This document shows, piece after piece, positions 49,982 to 58,466 of a stretch of 64,000 bases of DNA. The notes beneath the pieces are model-generated. The model searched no databases and was not told where the DNA came from. It saw only the letters and a list, made by a program, of their open reading frames with translations. Position 1 is the first letter of the stretch, and every line of letters begins with the position of its first letter. Source of the stretch: Sphingomonas bisphenolicum (GTDB taxonomy: Bacteria > Pseudomonadota > Alphaproteobacteria > Sphingomonadales > Sphingomonadaceae). The DNA lies in contig NZ_AP018820.1 of the NCBI RefSeq assembly GCF_024349785.1, forward strand, positions 1 to 64,000, written 5' to 3'. Made by a program: the position numbers and the translations under genes.

Positions 49982-52918
49982 ATGGCGATCTACCATTTCT
50001 CGGCCAAGGTCATCAGTCGCGCCAACGGATCGAGCGCCGTTGCGTCGGCTGCCTATCGTGCGGCGGAACGGCTGCACGACGACCGGCTCGGGCGCGACCA
50101 TGATTTCTCGAACAAGGCCGGCGTCGTTCATTCGGAAATCCTGTTGCCCGAAGGTGCGCCGGAGCGTTTAAACGACCGCACGACCTTGTGGAACGAGGTC
50201 GAGGCGGGGGAGGTCAGGAAGGACGCGCAGCTTGCCCGCGAGGTAGAGTTCTCGATTCCGCGCGAAATGAATCAGGTGCAGGGCGTCGCGCTCGCCCGCG
50301 AATTTGTCGAAAAGCAGTTTGTCGAACGCGGCATGGTCGCGGACCTCAATGTCCATTGGGACATGGGCAAGGATGGGATGCCCAAGCCCCACGCGCATGT
50401 CATGCTGTCGATGCGCGAGGTGGACGGGGAAGGGTTCGGGAAGAAGGTCCGCGAGTGGAACCGAACCGAGCTGTTGGAGAGGTGGCGCGAGGCATGGGCG
50501 AACCATGTCAACGAGCGGCTTGCCGAGCTGGATATTGATGCCCGCATAGATCATCGCACCTTGGAGGCACAGGGGATCGACCTGGAGCCGCAGCACAAGA
50601 TCGGGCCAGCGGCATCGCGTATGCCCGAACAGGGCCTTGAGGCGGAGCGGGTCGAGGATCATGCGCGGATCGCGCGCGAGAATGGCGAGAAGATCATCGC
50701 CAATCCGGAAATCGCGCTCGACGGTATCACGCGGCAACAGGCGACGTTCACGCGGCGCGACCTGGCGCAGTTCGCGTTCCGGCACAGCGACGGCAAGGAC
50801 CAGTTCGACCAGGTGATGAGCGCGGTGCGGACCAGCCCCGAGCTGGTGGCGCTGGGCAAGGACGGACGCGGCGAGGACCGCTTTACCTCGCGCGATATGA
50901 TCGACACCGAGCAGCGGTTGGAACGCGCCGGCGATCGGCTTGCTGGACGGGAGGGGCATGGTCTCCCGGCGGCAGCGTGGAATCGTGACGCCGCCGCCGG
51001 AAGTGGGGGCCTGACACTCGGGGCAGAACAGCAGGCCGCGCTGGCACATATCACCGGCAAGGGCGATCTTTCAATTGTGGTCGGCTACGCCGGCACCGGC
51101 AAATCGACCATGTTGGGCGTTGCGCGCGACGAATGGGAGCGCGCCGGCTATCAGGTGCGCGGCGCGGCCCTGTCGGGGATCGCGGCCGAGGGCTTGGAAG
51201 GCGGCTCCGGCATCCAGTCGCGCACGATCGCCAGCATGGAATATCAGTGGGGCCAGGGGCGCGAGCTGCTAGGTCCGCGTGACGTGCTGGTGATCGACGA
51301 GGCCGGCATGATCGGCACGCGCCAGATGGAGCGCGTGCTGTCAGAGGCCGAGCGGGCAGGGGCTAAGGTCGTTCTTGTCGGCGACGCCGAGCAGTTGCAG
51401 GCGATCGAGGCCGGCGCGGCGTTCCGCGCGCTGGCCGAGCGCCACGGCGCGGCCGAAATCAGCGACGTTCGCCGGCAGCATGAGGACTGGCAGCGCGACG
51501 CCACGAAGGCGCTGGCGACGGGCCGCACCGGCGAGGCGATCCATGCCTATGAGCAGCACGGCATGGTCCACGCGGCCGACACGCGCGAAGCTGCGCGGGG
51601 CGAGCTGGTGGGCCGCTGGGACGCGCAGCGGCTTGCCGATCCGGACAAGACGCGGATCATCCTCACCCACACCAATGCTGAGGTGCGCGATTTGAACCAG
51701 GCCGCGCGCGAACGTCTGCGCGACGCCAGCGAGCTGGGGGCGGACGTGCGCGTGTCGGCCGAGCGGGGGCCACGCGACTTCGCCAGCGGCGACCGCATCA
51801 TGTTCCTGAAAAACGAGCGCGGCCTTGGCGTGAAGAACGGCACGCTGGGAAAGGTCGAGCGCGTTTCGCCCGACAGCATGGCGGTGCAGCTCGACGATGG
51901 CCGGAGGATCGCGTTCGACCTCAAGGACTATGCCCATGTCGATCATGGCTATGCCGCGACCATCCATAAGTCGCAGGGCGTGACGGTGGATCAGGCGCAT
52001 GTGCTGGCGACGCCGGGGATGGACCGTCATTCGGCCTATGTCGGCATGTCGCGGCACCGTGACGGGGCGCAGCTCCACTATGGGCGTGATGATTTTGCCG
52101 ATCAGCGTCAGCTCGCCCGTGTCCTGTCGCGTGACCGCGCAAAGGACATGGCCGGCGACTATGGGCGTGAGGGCGCTACGGCCGAGCAGGACCGGGTGCG
52201 TGCGTTCGCCGAGCGGCGCGAGATCCGGTTCCCGGAACTCGCGCGGGAGATGGTCGCCAAGGTGCAGGCGAAGGCCAAGGGCATGTTCGCCGGCTTCCGC
52301 CCGAAACCGACGTCGCCCGAGCCGGTGCGCGACGGCAAAGGGGGGCCGATCAACACCGGCTCCGAGCGGGGATCGCCCGCGCCCAATCAGGCCAAGGCGA
52401 TCGAACGCTATGCGCGCGTCCAGGCCGATATGGACCGGATGCGCGAGAAGGGCTTGCCTGTGCTCCCGCACCAGAAAGAGGCGCTGGCGAAGGCCGGGGA
52501 CGCGCTCGATCGGTTGCGCCCCCAGGCGGCTCGGGATTTGGCTTCCGCGTTCGAACGCAACCCCGCACTGGTGCGCGACGCGGCCGAAGGCAAAGCCGGC
52601 GGGGCGGCGCGGGCAATGGCCGAGGAAGCCCAGGTCCGTTCCAATCCCGAACTGCGTGCCGACCGCTTCGTGGAGCGCTGGCAAGGTATGGCGCGCGAGC
52701 GGGCCGAGCTCGCGCGCAGCGGCGATCGTGCCGGCGCGGAGCGCACGGCCAAGAAGATGGATGGCTTGGCGGGAGGACTGCATCGCGATCCGCAGCTCGA
52801 ATCCGTGCTGCGGCGGCGCGCGCCCGAACTGGGGCTGGAGATGCGCCGGGATCGTCCGATCAGCCAGGAATTGACCCGTTCGCTGGAAATCGGCCGCGAT
52901 CGAGGGTTGAGCCGATAA
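49982..52918 (+). CDS. traA: Relaxase-helicase TraA (MobA/MobL, Ti type)
   Basis: A 978-residue conjugative relaxase fused to a RecD-like helicase. MAIYHFSAKVISRANGSSAV, the start of MobA/MobL domains, is followed by the metal-binding histidines in NVHWDMGKDGMPKPHAHVML near residues 122-141. The helicase has Walker A VVGYAGTGKSTMLGV near 366 and Walker B DVLVIDEAGMIG near 435, plus HGYAATIHKSQGVTVDQAHV. The ATG at 49982 is chosen by the family start. It nicks oriT and pilots the strand. Intact, but traG is broken, so self-transfer would need a coupling protein in trans. Confidence 0.94.
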   Translation: MAIYHFSAKVISRANGSSAVASAAYRAAERLHDDRLGRDHDFSNKAGVVHSEILLPEGAPERLNDRTTLWNEVEAGEVRKDAQLAREVEFSIPREMNQVQGVALAREFVEKQFVERGMVADLNVHWDMGKDGMPKPHAHVMLSMREVDGEGFGKKVREWNRTELLERWREAWANHVNERLAELDIDARIDHRTLEAQGIDLEPQHKIGPAASRMPEQGLEAERVEDHARIARENGEKIIANPEIALDGITRQQATFTRRDLAQFAFRHSDGKDQFDQVMSAVRTSPELVALGKDGRGEDRFTSRDMIDTEQRLERAGDRLAGREGHGLPAAAWNRDAAAGSGGLTLGAEQQAALAHITGKGDLSIVVGYAGTGKSTMLGVARDEWERAGYQVRGAALSGIAAEGLEGGSGIQSRTIASMEYQWGQGRELLGPRDVLVIDEAGMIGTRQMERVLSEAERAGAKVVLVGDAEQLQAIEAGAAFRALAERHGAAEISDVRRQHEDWQRDATKALATGRTGEAIHAYEQHGMVHAADTREAARGELVGRWDAQRLADPDKTRIILTHTNAEVRDLNQAARERLRDASELGADVRVSAERGPRDFASGDRIMFLKNERGLGVKNGTLGKVERVSPDSMAVQLDDGRRIAFDLKDYAHVDHGYAATIHKSQGVTVDQAHVLATPGMDRHSAYVGMSRHRDGAQLHYGRDDFADQRQLARVLSRDRAKDMAGDYGREGATAEQDRVRAFAERREIRFPELAREMVAKVQAKAKGMFAGFRPKPTSPEPVRDGKGGPINTGSERGSPAPNQAKAIERYARVQADMDRMREKGLPVLPHQKEALAKAGDALDRLRPQAARDLASAFERNPALVRDAAEGKAGGAARAMAEEAQVRSNPELRADRFVERWQGMARERAELARSGDRAGAERTAKKMDGLAGGLHRDPQLESVLRRRAPELGLEMRRDRPISQELTRSLEIGRDRGLSR
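50165..50174. repeat. CGTTTAAACG palindrome, site 4
   Basis: Exact copy inside traA, where it encodes RLN and forces a TTA leucine codon, which is rare in this GC-rich gene. Confidence 0.8.
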
Positions 52919-52927
52919 GGAGAGACA

Positions 52928-53665
52928 ATGGCGGACGAGGAATGGGAGGAAGGCGGCGACGCGGCGGCGGAAGCATTCGAGCAGGTGCGCGCCGCGGTCG
53001 AGCAGCAGCGCGGCGAGCTGGCATTGATGCGCCGCGCCATCGAGGGACTGGCGGCCGAGCGCGCCAGCATCGACGTGCCCGACTATTCCGAGACGCTGGG
53101 GTATGTCGTCCAGGGGCTGGACGGCATCAACGGACGCCTGGACCAGGTTACGACGGCCATCGTGAAGTCGCCGGCGCTGGCGATGACGCCTGCACAGGTT
53201 TCGGCGCAGATCAATCGAGCGGCGGCCGACCTTCGCAGCGCCGACCATGCCGCCCTCGCGACCGCCACCGACGAGATGAAGCAGCAGGGGCGCGAGCTGC
53301 GCACCGTCGTTCAATCGGCGCTGACGGCGCGGGATCAGAAGGACCGTCAACTATGGTTCGGGTTGAGCGGGTTGCTTATCGGCATCCTCCTCTGGTCCTT
53401 CCTTCCCGGTATGGTCGCGCGCGAGATCGCGCCGGCGAGCTGGCAATGGCCCGAACGCATGGCGACGCGGGCTCTTGCCGAGGCGACACCGTGGGATGCC
53501 GGGCAGCATTTGATGGCGAGCGCGTCACCGGCGAGCTGGGAGGCGATCGTCGCGGCCGACAGGTTGCTGCGCGACAATCGTGAAAAGATCGAAGGATGCC
53601 GGCAAGCGGCAAGGAAGGCGGATCAGCCGGTGCGATGCACGATCCAGGTGGGAGTGAAGAGATAA
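52928..53665 (+). CDS. DUF6118-like membrane protein
   Basis: A 245-residue protein with an acidic N-terminus, a coiled-coil-like region (residues ~17-125) and one membrane segment near 143-160, FGLSGLLIGILLWSFLPGMV, followed by a periplasmic-type tail with two Cys (EGCRQAARK, PVRCTIQV). This arrangement next to traA is typical of DUF6118 proteins on sphingomonad plasmids; function unknown. RBS GGAGAGACA. The stop overlaps the next start (TAATG). Confidence 0.75.
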   Translation: MADEEWEEGGDAAAEAFEQVRAAVEQQRGELALMRRAIEGLAAERASIDVPDYSETLGYVVQGLDGINGRLDQVTTAIVKSPALAMTPAQVSAQINRAAADLRSADHAALATATDEMKQQGRELRTVVQSALTARDQKDRQLWFGLSGLLIGILLWSFLPGMVAREIAPASWQWPERMATRALAEATPWDAGQHLMASASPASWEAIVAADRLLRDNREKIEGCRQAARKADQPVRCTIQVGVKR

Positions 53666-53934
53666 TGGTGATTCCCTACCGCTCGACGCCCATATTCGAT
53701 GAGGCGACATTGCCCGCTGCCCTGCGCTCCGAACATCGCACCAAGGCCGGTGTGTGGGGCGTGATCCGGGTCATCGAAGGGAGATTGAAGCTCACCTATC
53801 TCGACCCGGCCTCGGAGGTGGTCCTTACACCTGACCGGCCAGGGCTGATCTTGCCCGAACAGCCGCATTTCGTGGAACCGCTCGGAGCCATGCGGATGCA
53901 GGTCGATTTCTACGATCAGCAGCCAAGCCTTTAG
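53665..53934 (+). CDS. DUF1971-domain protein
   Basis: An 89-residue cupin-like protein: MVIPYRSTPIFDEATLPAAL, EHRTKAGVWGVIRVIEGRLK and LILPEQPHFVEPLGAMRMQV match DUF1971, the domain also found fused to TehB-like tellurite methyltransferases. Its function is unsettled. The ATG overlaps the upstream stop by one base, so it is coupled to the DUF6118 gene and probably to traA transcription. It has 8 bp to the serpin gene. Confidence 0.85.
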   Translation: MVIPYRSTPIFDEATLPAALRSEHRTKAGVWGVIRVIEGRLKLTYLDPASEVVLTPDRPGLILPEQPHFVEPLGAMRMQVDFYDQQPSL

Positions 53935-53942
53935 GGAGAGCC

Positions 53943-55238
53943 ATGCCTAAAACAGCCTTGTCATACCCGCTTCTTGCCATCCTCGCGCTTGGTGGCTGTG
54001 CGACGCGCGACCCGGCACCGAGTCCCGGCTCGCTTCCTACAAGCCTGTCCCGGCCCGACGCCGAGGCTTTGCCGCATGACCTGACCTATGGCGCGGCGTT
54101 AATGACCGTCAAGGTCTACCCGCACCTGGCAGCGAAGGCCGATGCAAACGCCAATCTGTTCATCTCCCCGGTCAGCTTGTCGCAGGGCCTGGGGCTCGCC
54201 TACCTTGGCGCGCGGGGCGCCACGCGCGAGGAGATTGGCCGCGTGCTTGGTTGGGATTCGTCCCGCAACGTCCCTGCGCTCATCAAATCCTACAATGCCC
54301 AGCTTAACGACACCGGCGATGCCGATACCGCGCTCGGCATCGCGAACGCGCTGTGGCTGGCGAAGGGATTGCCGGTCCGGGACGAGTATGTCGCCGAGGC
54401 GCATGCCGGCTTCGGAGCGGCTCCGGAAACCGTCGATTATGCTGGTGATCCCACCGGAGCGGCCGAGCGGATCAATGGCTGGGTTTCGCGCGAGACGAGG
54501 GGCAGGATTTCGGAGATCGTCTCTCCGAGCGGCTTCGGGGATGACACCGCCGCTGTGCTGACCAACGCGCTTTACTTCAAGGCGAAGTGGCAGGTGCCGT
54601 TCGAGGAGACGGAAACGCGGTCCTTCACGCGTGGCGACGGCACGCGCATCCCGATCACGATGATGAAGCGGATTGGCCGGTTCGACTACCGCGAGACCCG
54701 GGAAGGGCAAGCGATCGCGCTGCCTTATGGTCGCAACGGTCGTTTCGTGATGGAGATTTTCCTGCCACGTGACGCGGCAACCCTGCGCCGCTGGGAGCGT
54801 GAGCTGAAGGGTGTCGATTTCTTCGCCGGCGAGCAGGGCGGCAATGATCGTTTCGACCTGTCCGCGGAGCAGGCTCGCGAGATGCGGATCGTTCTGCCCC
54901 GCTTCGAAGCGAGGTTCGATGAGAGCGTGAAGGCAGCGCTGATCGCAGCGGGCATGCCAAGCGCCTTCGACCAGCAGCGTGCGGACCTGTCGGGGCTCGC
55001 CAGCGGTGCGCGCCTCGCGATCGATGACGTGGCGCACGCGACCTTCCTGCGCGTCGATGAGGAGGGCACCGAGGCGGCGGCGGCAACCGCAGTCAAGATC
55101 GTCGTGACCAGTGCGCGGATAGAGCCTCAGGTGCCGGAGATGGTGGTCGATCGTCCTTTCCTTGCCACCCTGCGAGACCGAAAGAGCGGCGCGGTGCTGT
55201 TTTTCGGGCGCATCGCCGATCCGACAGCGATTCCATAG
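53943..55238 (+). CDS. Serpin-family lipoprotein (serine protease inhibitor)
   Basis: A 431-residue serpin with a lipobox, AILALGGC (Cys19), so it is probably anchored in a membrane. Serpin landmarks are NLFISPVSLSQGLGLAYLGA, LTNALYFKAKWQVPFEETET, IDDVAHATFLRVDEEGTEAA and VDRPFLATLRDRKSGAVLFF. The reactive-centre hinge EEGTEAAAAT near residues 371-381 is the inhibitory-type consensus. Counting from it puts the scissile bond near VVT-SA, with Thr as P1; this is inference. Serpins are uncommon in proteobacteria. It lies 8 bp after the DUF1971 gene, as cargo of the transfer operon. Confidence 0.9.
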   Translation: MPKTALSYPLLAILALGGCATRDPAPSPGSLPTSLSRPDAEALPHDLTYGAALMTVKVYPHLAAKADANANLFISPVSLSQGLGLAYLGARGATREEIGRVLGWDSSRNVPALIKSYNAQLNDTGDADTALGIANALWLAKGLPVRDEYVAEAHAGFGAAPETVDYAGDPTGAAERINGWVSRETRGRISEIVSPSGFGDDTAAVLTNALYFKAKWQVPFEETETRSFTRGDGTRIPITMMKRIGRFDYRETREGQAIALPYGRNGRFVMEIFLPRDAATLRRWERELKGVDFFAGEQGGNDRFDLSAEQAREMRIVLPRFEARFDESVKAALIAAGMPSAFDQQRADLSGLASGARLAIDDVAHATFLRVDEEGTEAAAATAVKIVVTSARIEPQVPEMVVDRPFLATLRDRKSGAVLFFGRIADPTAIP

Positions 55239-55287
55239 GCGCACTCAGGCCATGCTCCGTTCAGCCGTGCGGGCGTAGCCTCCCGGT

Positions 55288-55821
55288 ATGATGATGGTGT
55301 CGCTATCGCGAGCGATCGGCACGGCTCTGGCCGGTGCGGCGTTGAGCGCGTCCACGCCCGCCATGGCGTGCTCCTGCATCCTGCCCGACAATATCGAGGC
55401 AGCGGGACGCGCGGCGTTCACCAAAGCCGATCTTGTTGGTGAGTTGGAGATAGGGCGGGCGCCGGTGACGGCACCGCGCAGTTTCTGGTGCGGGTCGGAC
55501 GGACGAGCACGACCATGGTTCAGGCCCGGGCATAAGATCGAGCAGAGCCGCCCCGCGCGCGTTATCAGCATCACGAAGGGCCGCGTCTCGGGACCAATTC
55601 GCATCCGCACCAGTCCGGTGATGAACATAGGTGGCCGGTGCGGAATGACCGGGAATAGCTGCCAGGTGTCTCTCGGCCGAAGCACCGTTCGGACCGGCCC
55701 CATGCTGTTTCGGCGTGTTGCGCCGGGCACCTATGAACCCTTGGACGTTTGCACCCAGTCGGCGTTCACCACCTGGCTCGAACAGCGCCAGAAGCGTCGC
55801 GCACTCCCGCAGACGCGGTAA
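55288..55821 (+). CDS. Secreted Cys-rich protein with TIMP-like N-terminus
   Basis: A 177-residue exported protein. A signal peptide (LSRAIGTALAGAALSASTPA, then MA) would leave a mature N-terminus CSCILPDN, i.e. Cys-x-Cys at positions 1 and 3, as in TIMP/netrin-like metalloprotease inhibitors where Cys1 chelates the protease zinc. Further cysteines (WCGSDG, RCGMTG, SCQVS, DVCTQS) could form disulfides. It lies 49 bp after the serpin. Homology to TIMP is only suggested by the CxC start and disulfide pattern; it could be an unrelated secreted protein. Confidence 0.6.
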   Translation: MMMVSLSRAIGTALAGAALSASTPAMACSCILPDNIEAAGRAAFTKADLVGELEIGRAPVTAPRSFWCGSDGRARPWFRPGHKIEQSRPARVISITKGRVSGPIRIRTSPVMNIGGRCGMTGNSCQVSLGRSTVRTGPMLFRRVAPGTYEPLDVCTQSAFTTWLEQRQKRRALPQTR

Positions 55822-55840
55822 CGCTTCGAGGAACCATCGA

Positions 55841-55876
55841 TTTCTTGAATCACCGGCGTGCCATTGATTCAAGAAA
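55841..55876. repeat. Inverted repeat with perfect 12-bp arms
   Basis: TTTCTTGAATCA and TGATTCAAGAAA around a 12-base loop, between the TIMP-like and WGR genes. The arms are AT-rich compared with the surroundings. Could be a terminator for the serpin pair or an operator for the WGR gene. Confidence 0.75.
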
Positions 55877-55917
55877 GTCGCCGGACTTGGAGAGGCATAA
55901 TTCGTAGGCTCCGCGCC

Positions 55918-56202
55918 ATGAATGGCGCGAACCTGTCCTTGCCCGAGCCGATCGAGCTGGTGGCGCTCGATCCGGCGCGCAACATCCGCCGGCGCTACAG
56001 CATCACCGCGAGCCTCGATCTTTTCGGCATGATCGTTGTGGAAACCCGCTGGGGCCGGATCGGCTCACACGGCCAGGCCCAGCGGCACGCCTTCATCGAT
56101 CGCGCGGCGGCCGACCGCCACATTGCCGCGACCCTGCGGCGGCGCGGCACGGCCGAAACCCGGATCGGAGTGCCTTACAAGCCGGTGCCCACCGAGATTT
56201 GA
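55918..56202 (+). CDS. WGR-domain protein
   Basis: A 94-residue single-domain protein: NIRRRYSITASLDLFGMIVV followed by ETRWGRIGSHGQAQRHAFID contains the Trp-Gly-Arg signature. WGR domains bind nucleic-acid ends in PARPs and in some bacterial ligases and MolR-type proteins. Small plasmid versions are uncharacterised. The ATG at 55918 starts just before the domain; the frame is open upstream but crosses the 12-bp inverted repeat. Confidence 0.82.
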   Translation: MNGANLSLPEPIELVALDPARNIRRRYSITASLDLFGMIVVETRWGRIGSHGQAQRHAFIDRAAADRHIAATLRRRGTAETRIGVPYKPVPTEI

Positions 56203-56266
56203 GCCGCCACCGCCACATCGGCTGCTTGAAGAAACCGGCCGGTGCTACGGCCAGCATGTTGCCGGC

Positions 56267-56560
56267 TCAAGCGGCGCATCCTCTCCTGGACGACAGCCCT
56301 GGCGACCATCGGCCGACCGTAGCGCTCCGCATTCTAGCCGGAAATGGTTCAGCGGGACAGGATGCCGGCGGTCCCTTGCACGTCTGGCGTTCGCCTGTGA
56401 GCGCTACGGCGGCGATGGTCATGGCGCGCTCGCGTCGAAATGGACGCTCTGGAAAAGCCTCGTGCCAGATCTTCTCGGCCATCGATGCAAGCTCCTGCGG
56501 CGTCGGCGGCCGAGCCTCACGAATGCACGCTATCAAGGCGCGCGGGAACAGGCGCTCCAT
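56267..56560 (-). CDS. Hypothetical 97-residue protein
   Basis: Starts MERLFPRALIACIREARPPT with a GGAGAGAGACG site upstream, then KIWHEAFPERPFRRERAMTI and a Pro/Cys-rich tail. The RBS and helix-like first half suggest a real small gene; the tail is less convincing. No family recognised. Divergent from the sigma factor gene. Confidence 0.4.
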   Translation of the reverse strand: MERLFPRALIACIREARPPTPQELASMAEKIWHEAFPERPFRRERAMTIAAVALTGERQTCKGPPASCPAEPFPARMRSATVGRWSPGLSSRRGCAA

Positions 56561-56718
56561 CGTCTCTCTCCGATCGCGATATGGGAGCCTTATAGCACGG
56601 GCGCAGCCCCGATCGACCGGGACGGGACGAAGCGGGCCTTGAAGCGGTCTGGCCGGAAACATCGGCGCCCGCACCCTATATCGCTTGAGGGGCAGGAGAG
56701 CCCTGCCCGGAGAATGAG

Positions 56719-57022
56719 ATGCCGTCCGATATACCTGCCCGTGTTCCCTTGCCGATCGCCATGCCCGACAATGCGTTCGGAGCAGCGCTGATCGAGCAGG
56801 CGGCGTCGCTCAGCGCCTATGCGCGGCGACTGACTGGAGGGGGCGCCGATGCCGACGACCTTCTGCAGGACACCATGCTTCGGTGCTGGACCGCGCGCGC
56901 CAGCTTCGCGGCGGGAACAAGCCTCGCCGCCTGGACCCGGACCGTGATGAAGAACTGCTTTCTCACCGGTCGTCGCCGCGCCCGCTTTCACGCCGACCTG
57001 CCCGAGGATGCGCGCGACCGGA
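56719..57022 (+). pseudogene. ECF sigma factor, truncated by transposon 4
   Basis: N-terminal ~100 residues of an RpoE-type extracytoplasmic-function sigma factor: AASLSAYARRLTGGGADADD followed by LLQDTMLRCWTARASFAAGT and WTRTVMKNCFLTGRRRARF, i.e. region 2. Homology ends at EDARDR where the transposon 4 end begins; the DNA-binding region 4 is missing. RBS GGAGAATGAG. Non-functional as a sigma factor. Confidence 0.82.
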
Positions 57023-57092
57023 GGGCATCGCGTGGATGGTACGCCAGACAACGCTAAGCCCGAACAATACCAGAACGGCGATGTGAGGGCGG

Positions 57093-58466
57093 TCAACGGC
57101 GGAAGTCGATCAGCCCCAGCTCTTGCCACATCCACGTAAAATCATAGGTGGCCATTGGCTCGCCAGTCCCGGATTTTGCCGCACCATTCTCTATATATTT
57201 TAGCCAGTCGGCAACTTTCGCCCGGCCTGCCTTTGTACGGGCCAAAGCCCGCGGTGTCTTGTTGCCGAGGGCGGGCACCGCTTCATCAAGCGTTTTGGTA
57301 TATTCGCGTGTCAGCATCTCATGAACGATGCGCTCCCTTTCGTCCGACGGGATATCGAGCGGCTCTTCCTGCGGAGCGCGGGCGGCGTCATCGGCCATGA
57401 ACTGGGCCATAGTCCGAATTTCGGTCATAGGTGTGCTCACGCAATCACCGAGCCATTCGCGCATCTGCGTGATCGCTTGCTCCGCGCGGGCGGCGCTATT
57501 GACCTCAACGATCAGTTTGCGACCCACCAGTTCGACATTGGCAAAAACAGGTGTGCCGTCCTCCATGGTTGTCACAAAAGCCTGCCCGCCTTTGGTCGTT
57601 CGTGGTTTCCTGTTCTTCGTCACTGGCGCCAGCCAGTTCCAGAACGTATCGCTCGCAGGTTCCAGCCATTGCGCCGCGTTCAGCCTGCGAACCACGCTCT
57701 TGCCGATCACGCCCTTCGCCAGGGGGAACACGATACGGTGGAACACAAGATCATCGCCATCGGCATTGACCATTTCCGGCACGCTGCCGGACATGGCCTT
57801 GCCCAGACAATCAAGCAGCCAGATATTGGTGAAAATCGGACCTGACGCTTTTAGGAGGCCCTCCCTTTCGGGAGGGGACAGTCGGTCAGTACCTGGCCCA
57901 TCGTCTTCAAGTTGGGAAAAGGCCTCGATCACTCGCCCGGCGCCGTCCGCGCTGAACGGTAATAAGGCGCCGGAAATCCCATGGCGGCCATTCACCTCGA
58001 TGACCCGTGCGGCGATCTTGTCCCAGTTAACAAGGGTCTGCGTTGCGCTATGTTCGCGCACCGTGACCGGCGCAATATCGCGCAGAAGATCCCGCAAGGT
58101 CATCGACTGCCCGGGGACGACCTCGCTAACCTCATAGAGCGACATCACCGTATCGCGCAGTGCGCGCATGTAAGCCTTGTTCGGCGCTTTCTCGTTCCAG
58201 CCCCGGCGCTTGAGATACTCATCGACGAGATTGAGGCCTTCAGGCTCGAGTTCCTGTGTGAGCAAGTCTTCGAAAGCACAGCCCCACAGCTGCGCCTCCC
58301 AATGATCGCCGATGATGTCGAATATATCATCAGGCTCAAGATCCATCGCATCGCAGGCCGGGCCAAGATGCGCGACGAGCATCTCGTCCATCATCTCGTC
58401 CCAGGGCGCACGGCCCAAGTACTTCATCAATCCGGAAAGATCGTGAGCGGATTTCGGTCTGGACAT
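57093..58466 (-). CDS. Uncharacterised 457-residue transposon passenger
   Basis: A large soluble protein whose ATG directly abuts the tnpR stop, so the two form an operon. No catalytic family recognised. Landmarks: MKYLGRAPWDEMMDEMLVAH; an acidic WEAQLWGCAFEDLLTQELEP; a mid region with FHRIVFPLAKGVIGKSVVRR; a C-terminal LDEAVPALGNKTPRALARTK then AKVADWLKYIENG and TYDFTWMWQELGL. The last part resembles the PALGxxTPR motif seen in some SEC-C-associated and toxin-binding domains. Possible roles in transposition control or host defence are speculation. Confidence 0.8.
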   Translation of the reverse strand: MSRPKSAHDLSGLMKYLGRAPWDEMMDEMLVAHLGPACDAMDLEPDDIFDIIGDHWEAQLWGCAFEDLLTQELEPEGLNLVDEYLKRRGWNEKAPNKAYMRALRDTVMSLYEVSEVVPGQSMTLRDLLRDIAPVTVREHSATQTLVNWDKIAARVIEVNGRHGISGALLPFSADGAGRVIEAFSQLEDDGPGTDRLSPPEREGLLKASGPIFTNIWLLDCLGKAMSGSVPEMVNADGDDLVFHRIVFPLAKGVIGKSVVRRLNAAQWLEPASDTFWNWLAPVTKNRKPRTTKGGQAFVTTMEDGTPVFANVELVGRKLIVEVNSAARAEQAITQMREWLGDCVSTPMTEIRTMAQFMADDAARAPQEEPLDIPSDERERIVHEMLTREYTKTLDEAVPALGNKTPRALARTKAGRAKVADWLKYIENGAAKSGTGEPMATYDFTWMWQELGLIDFRR

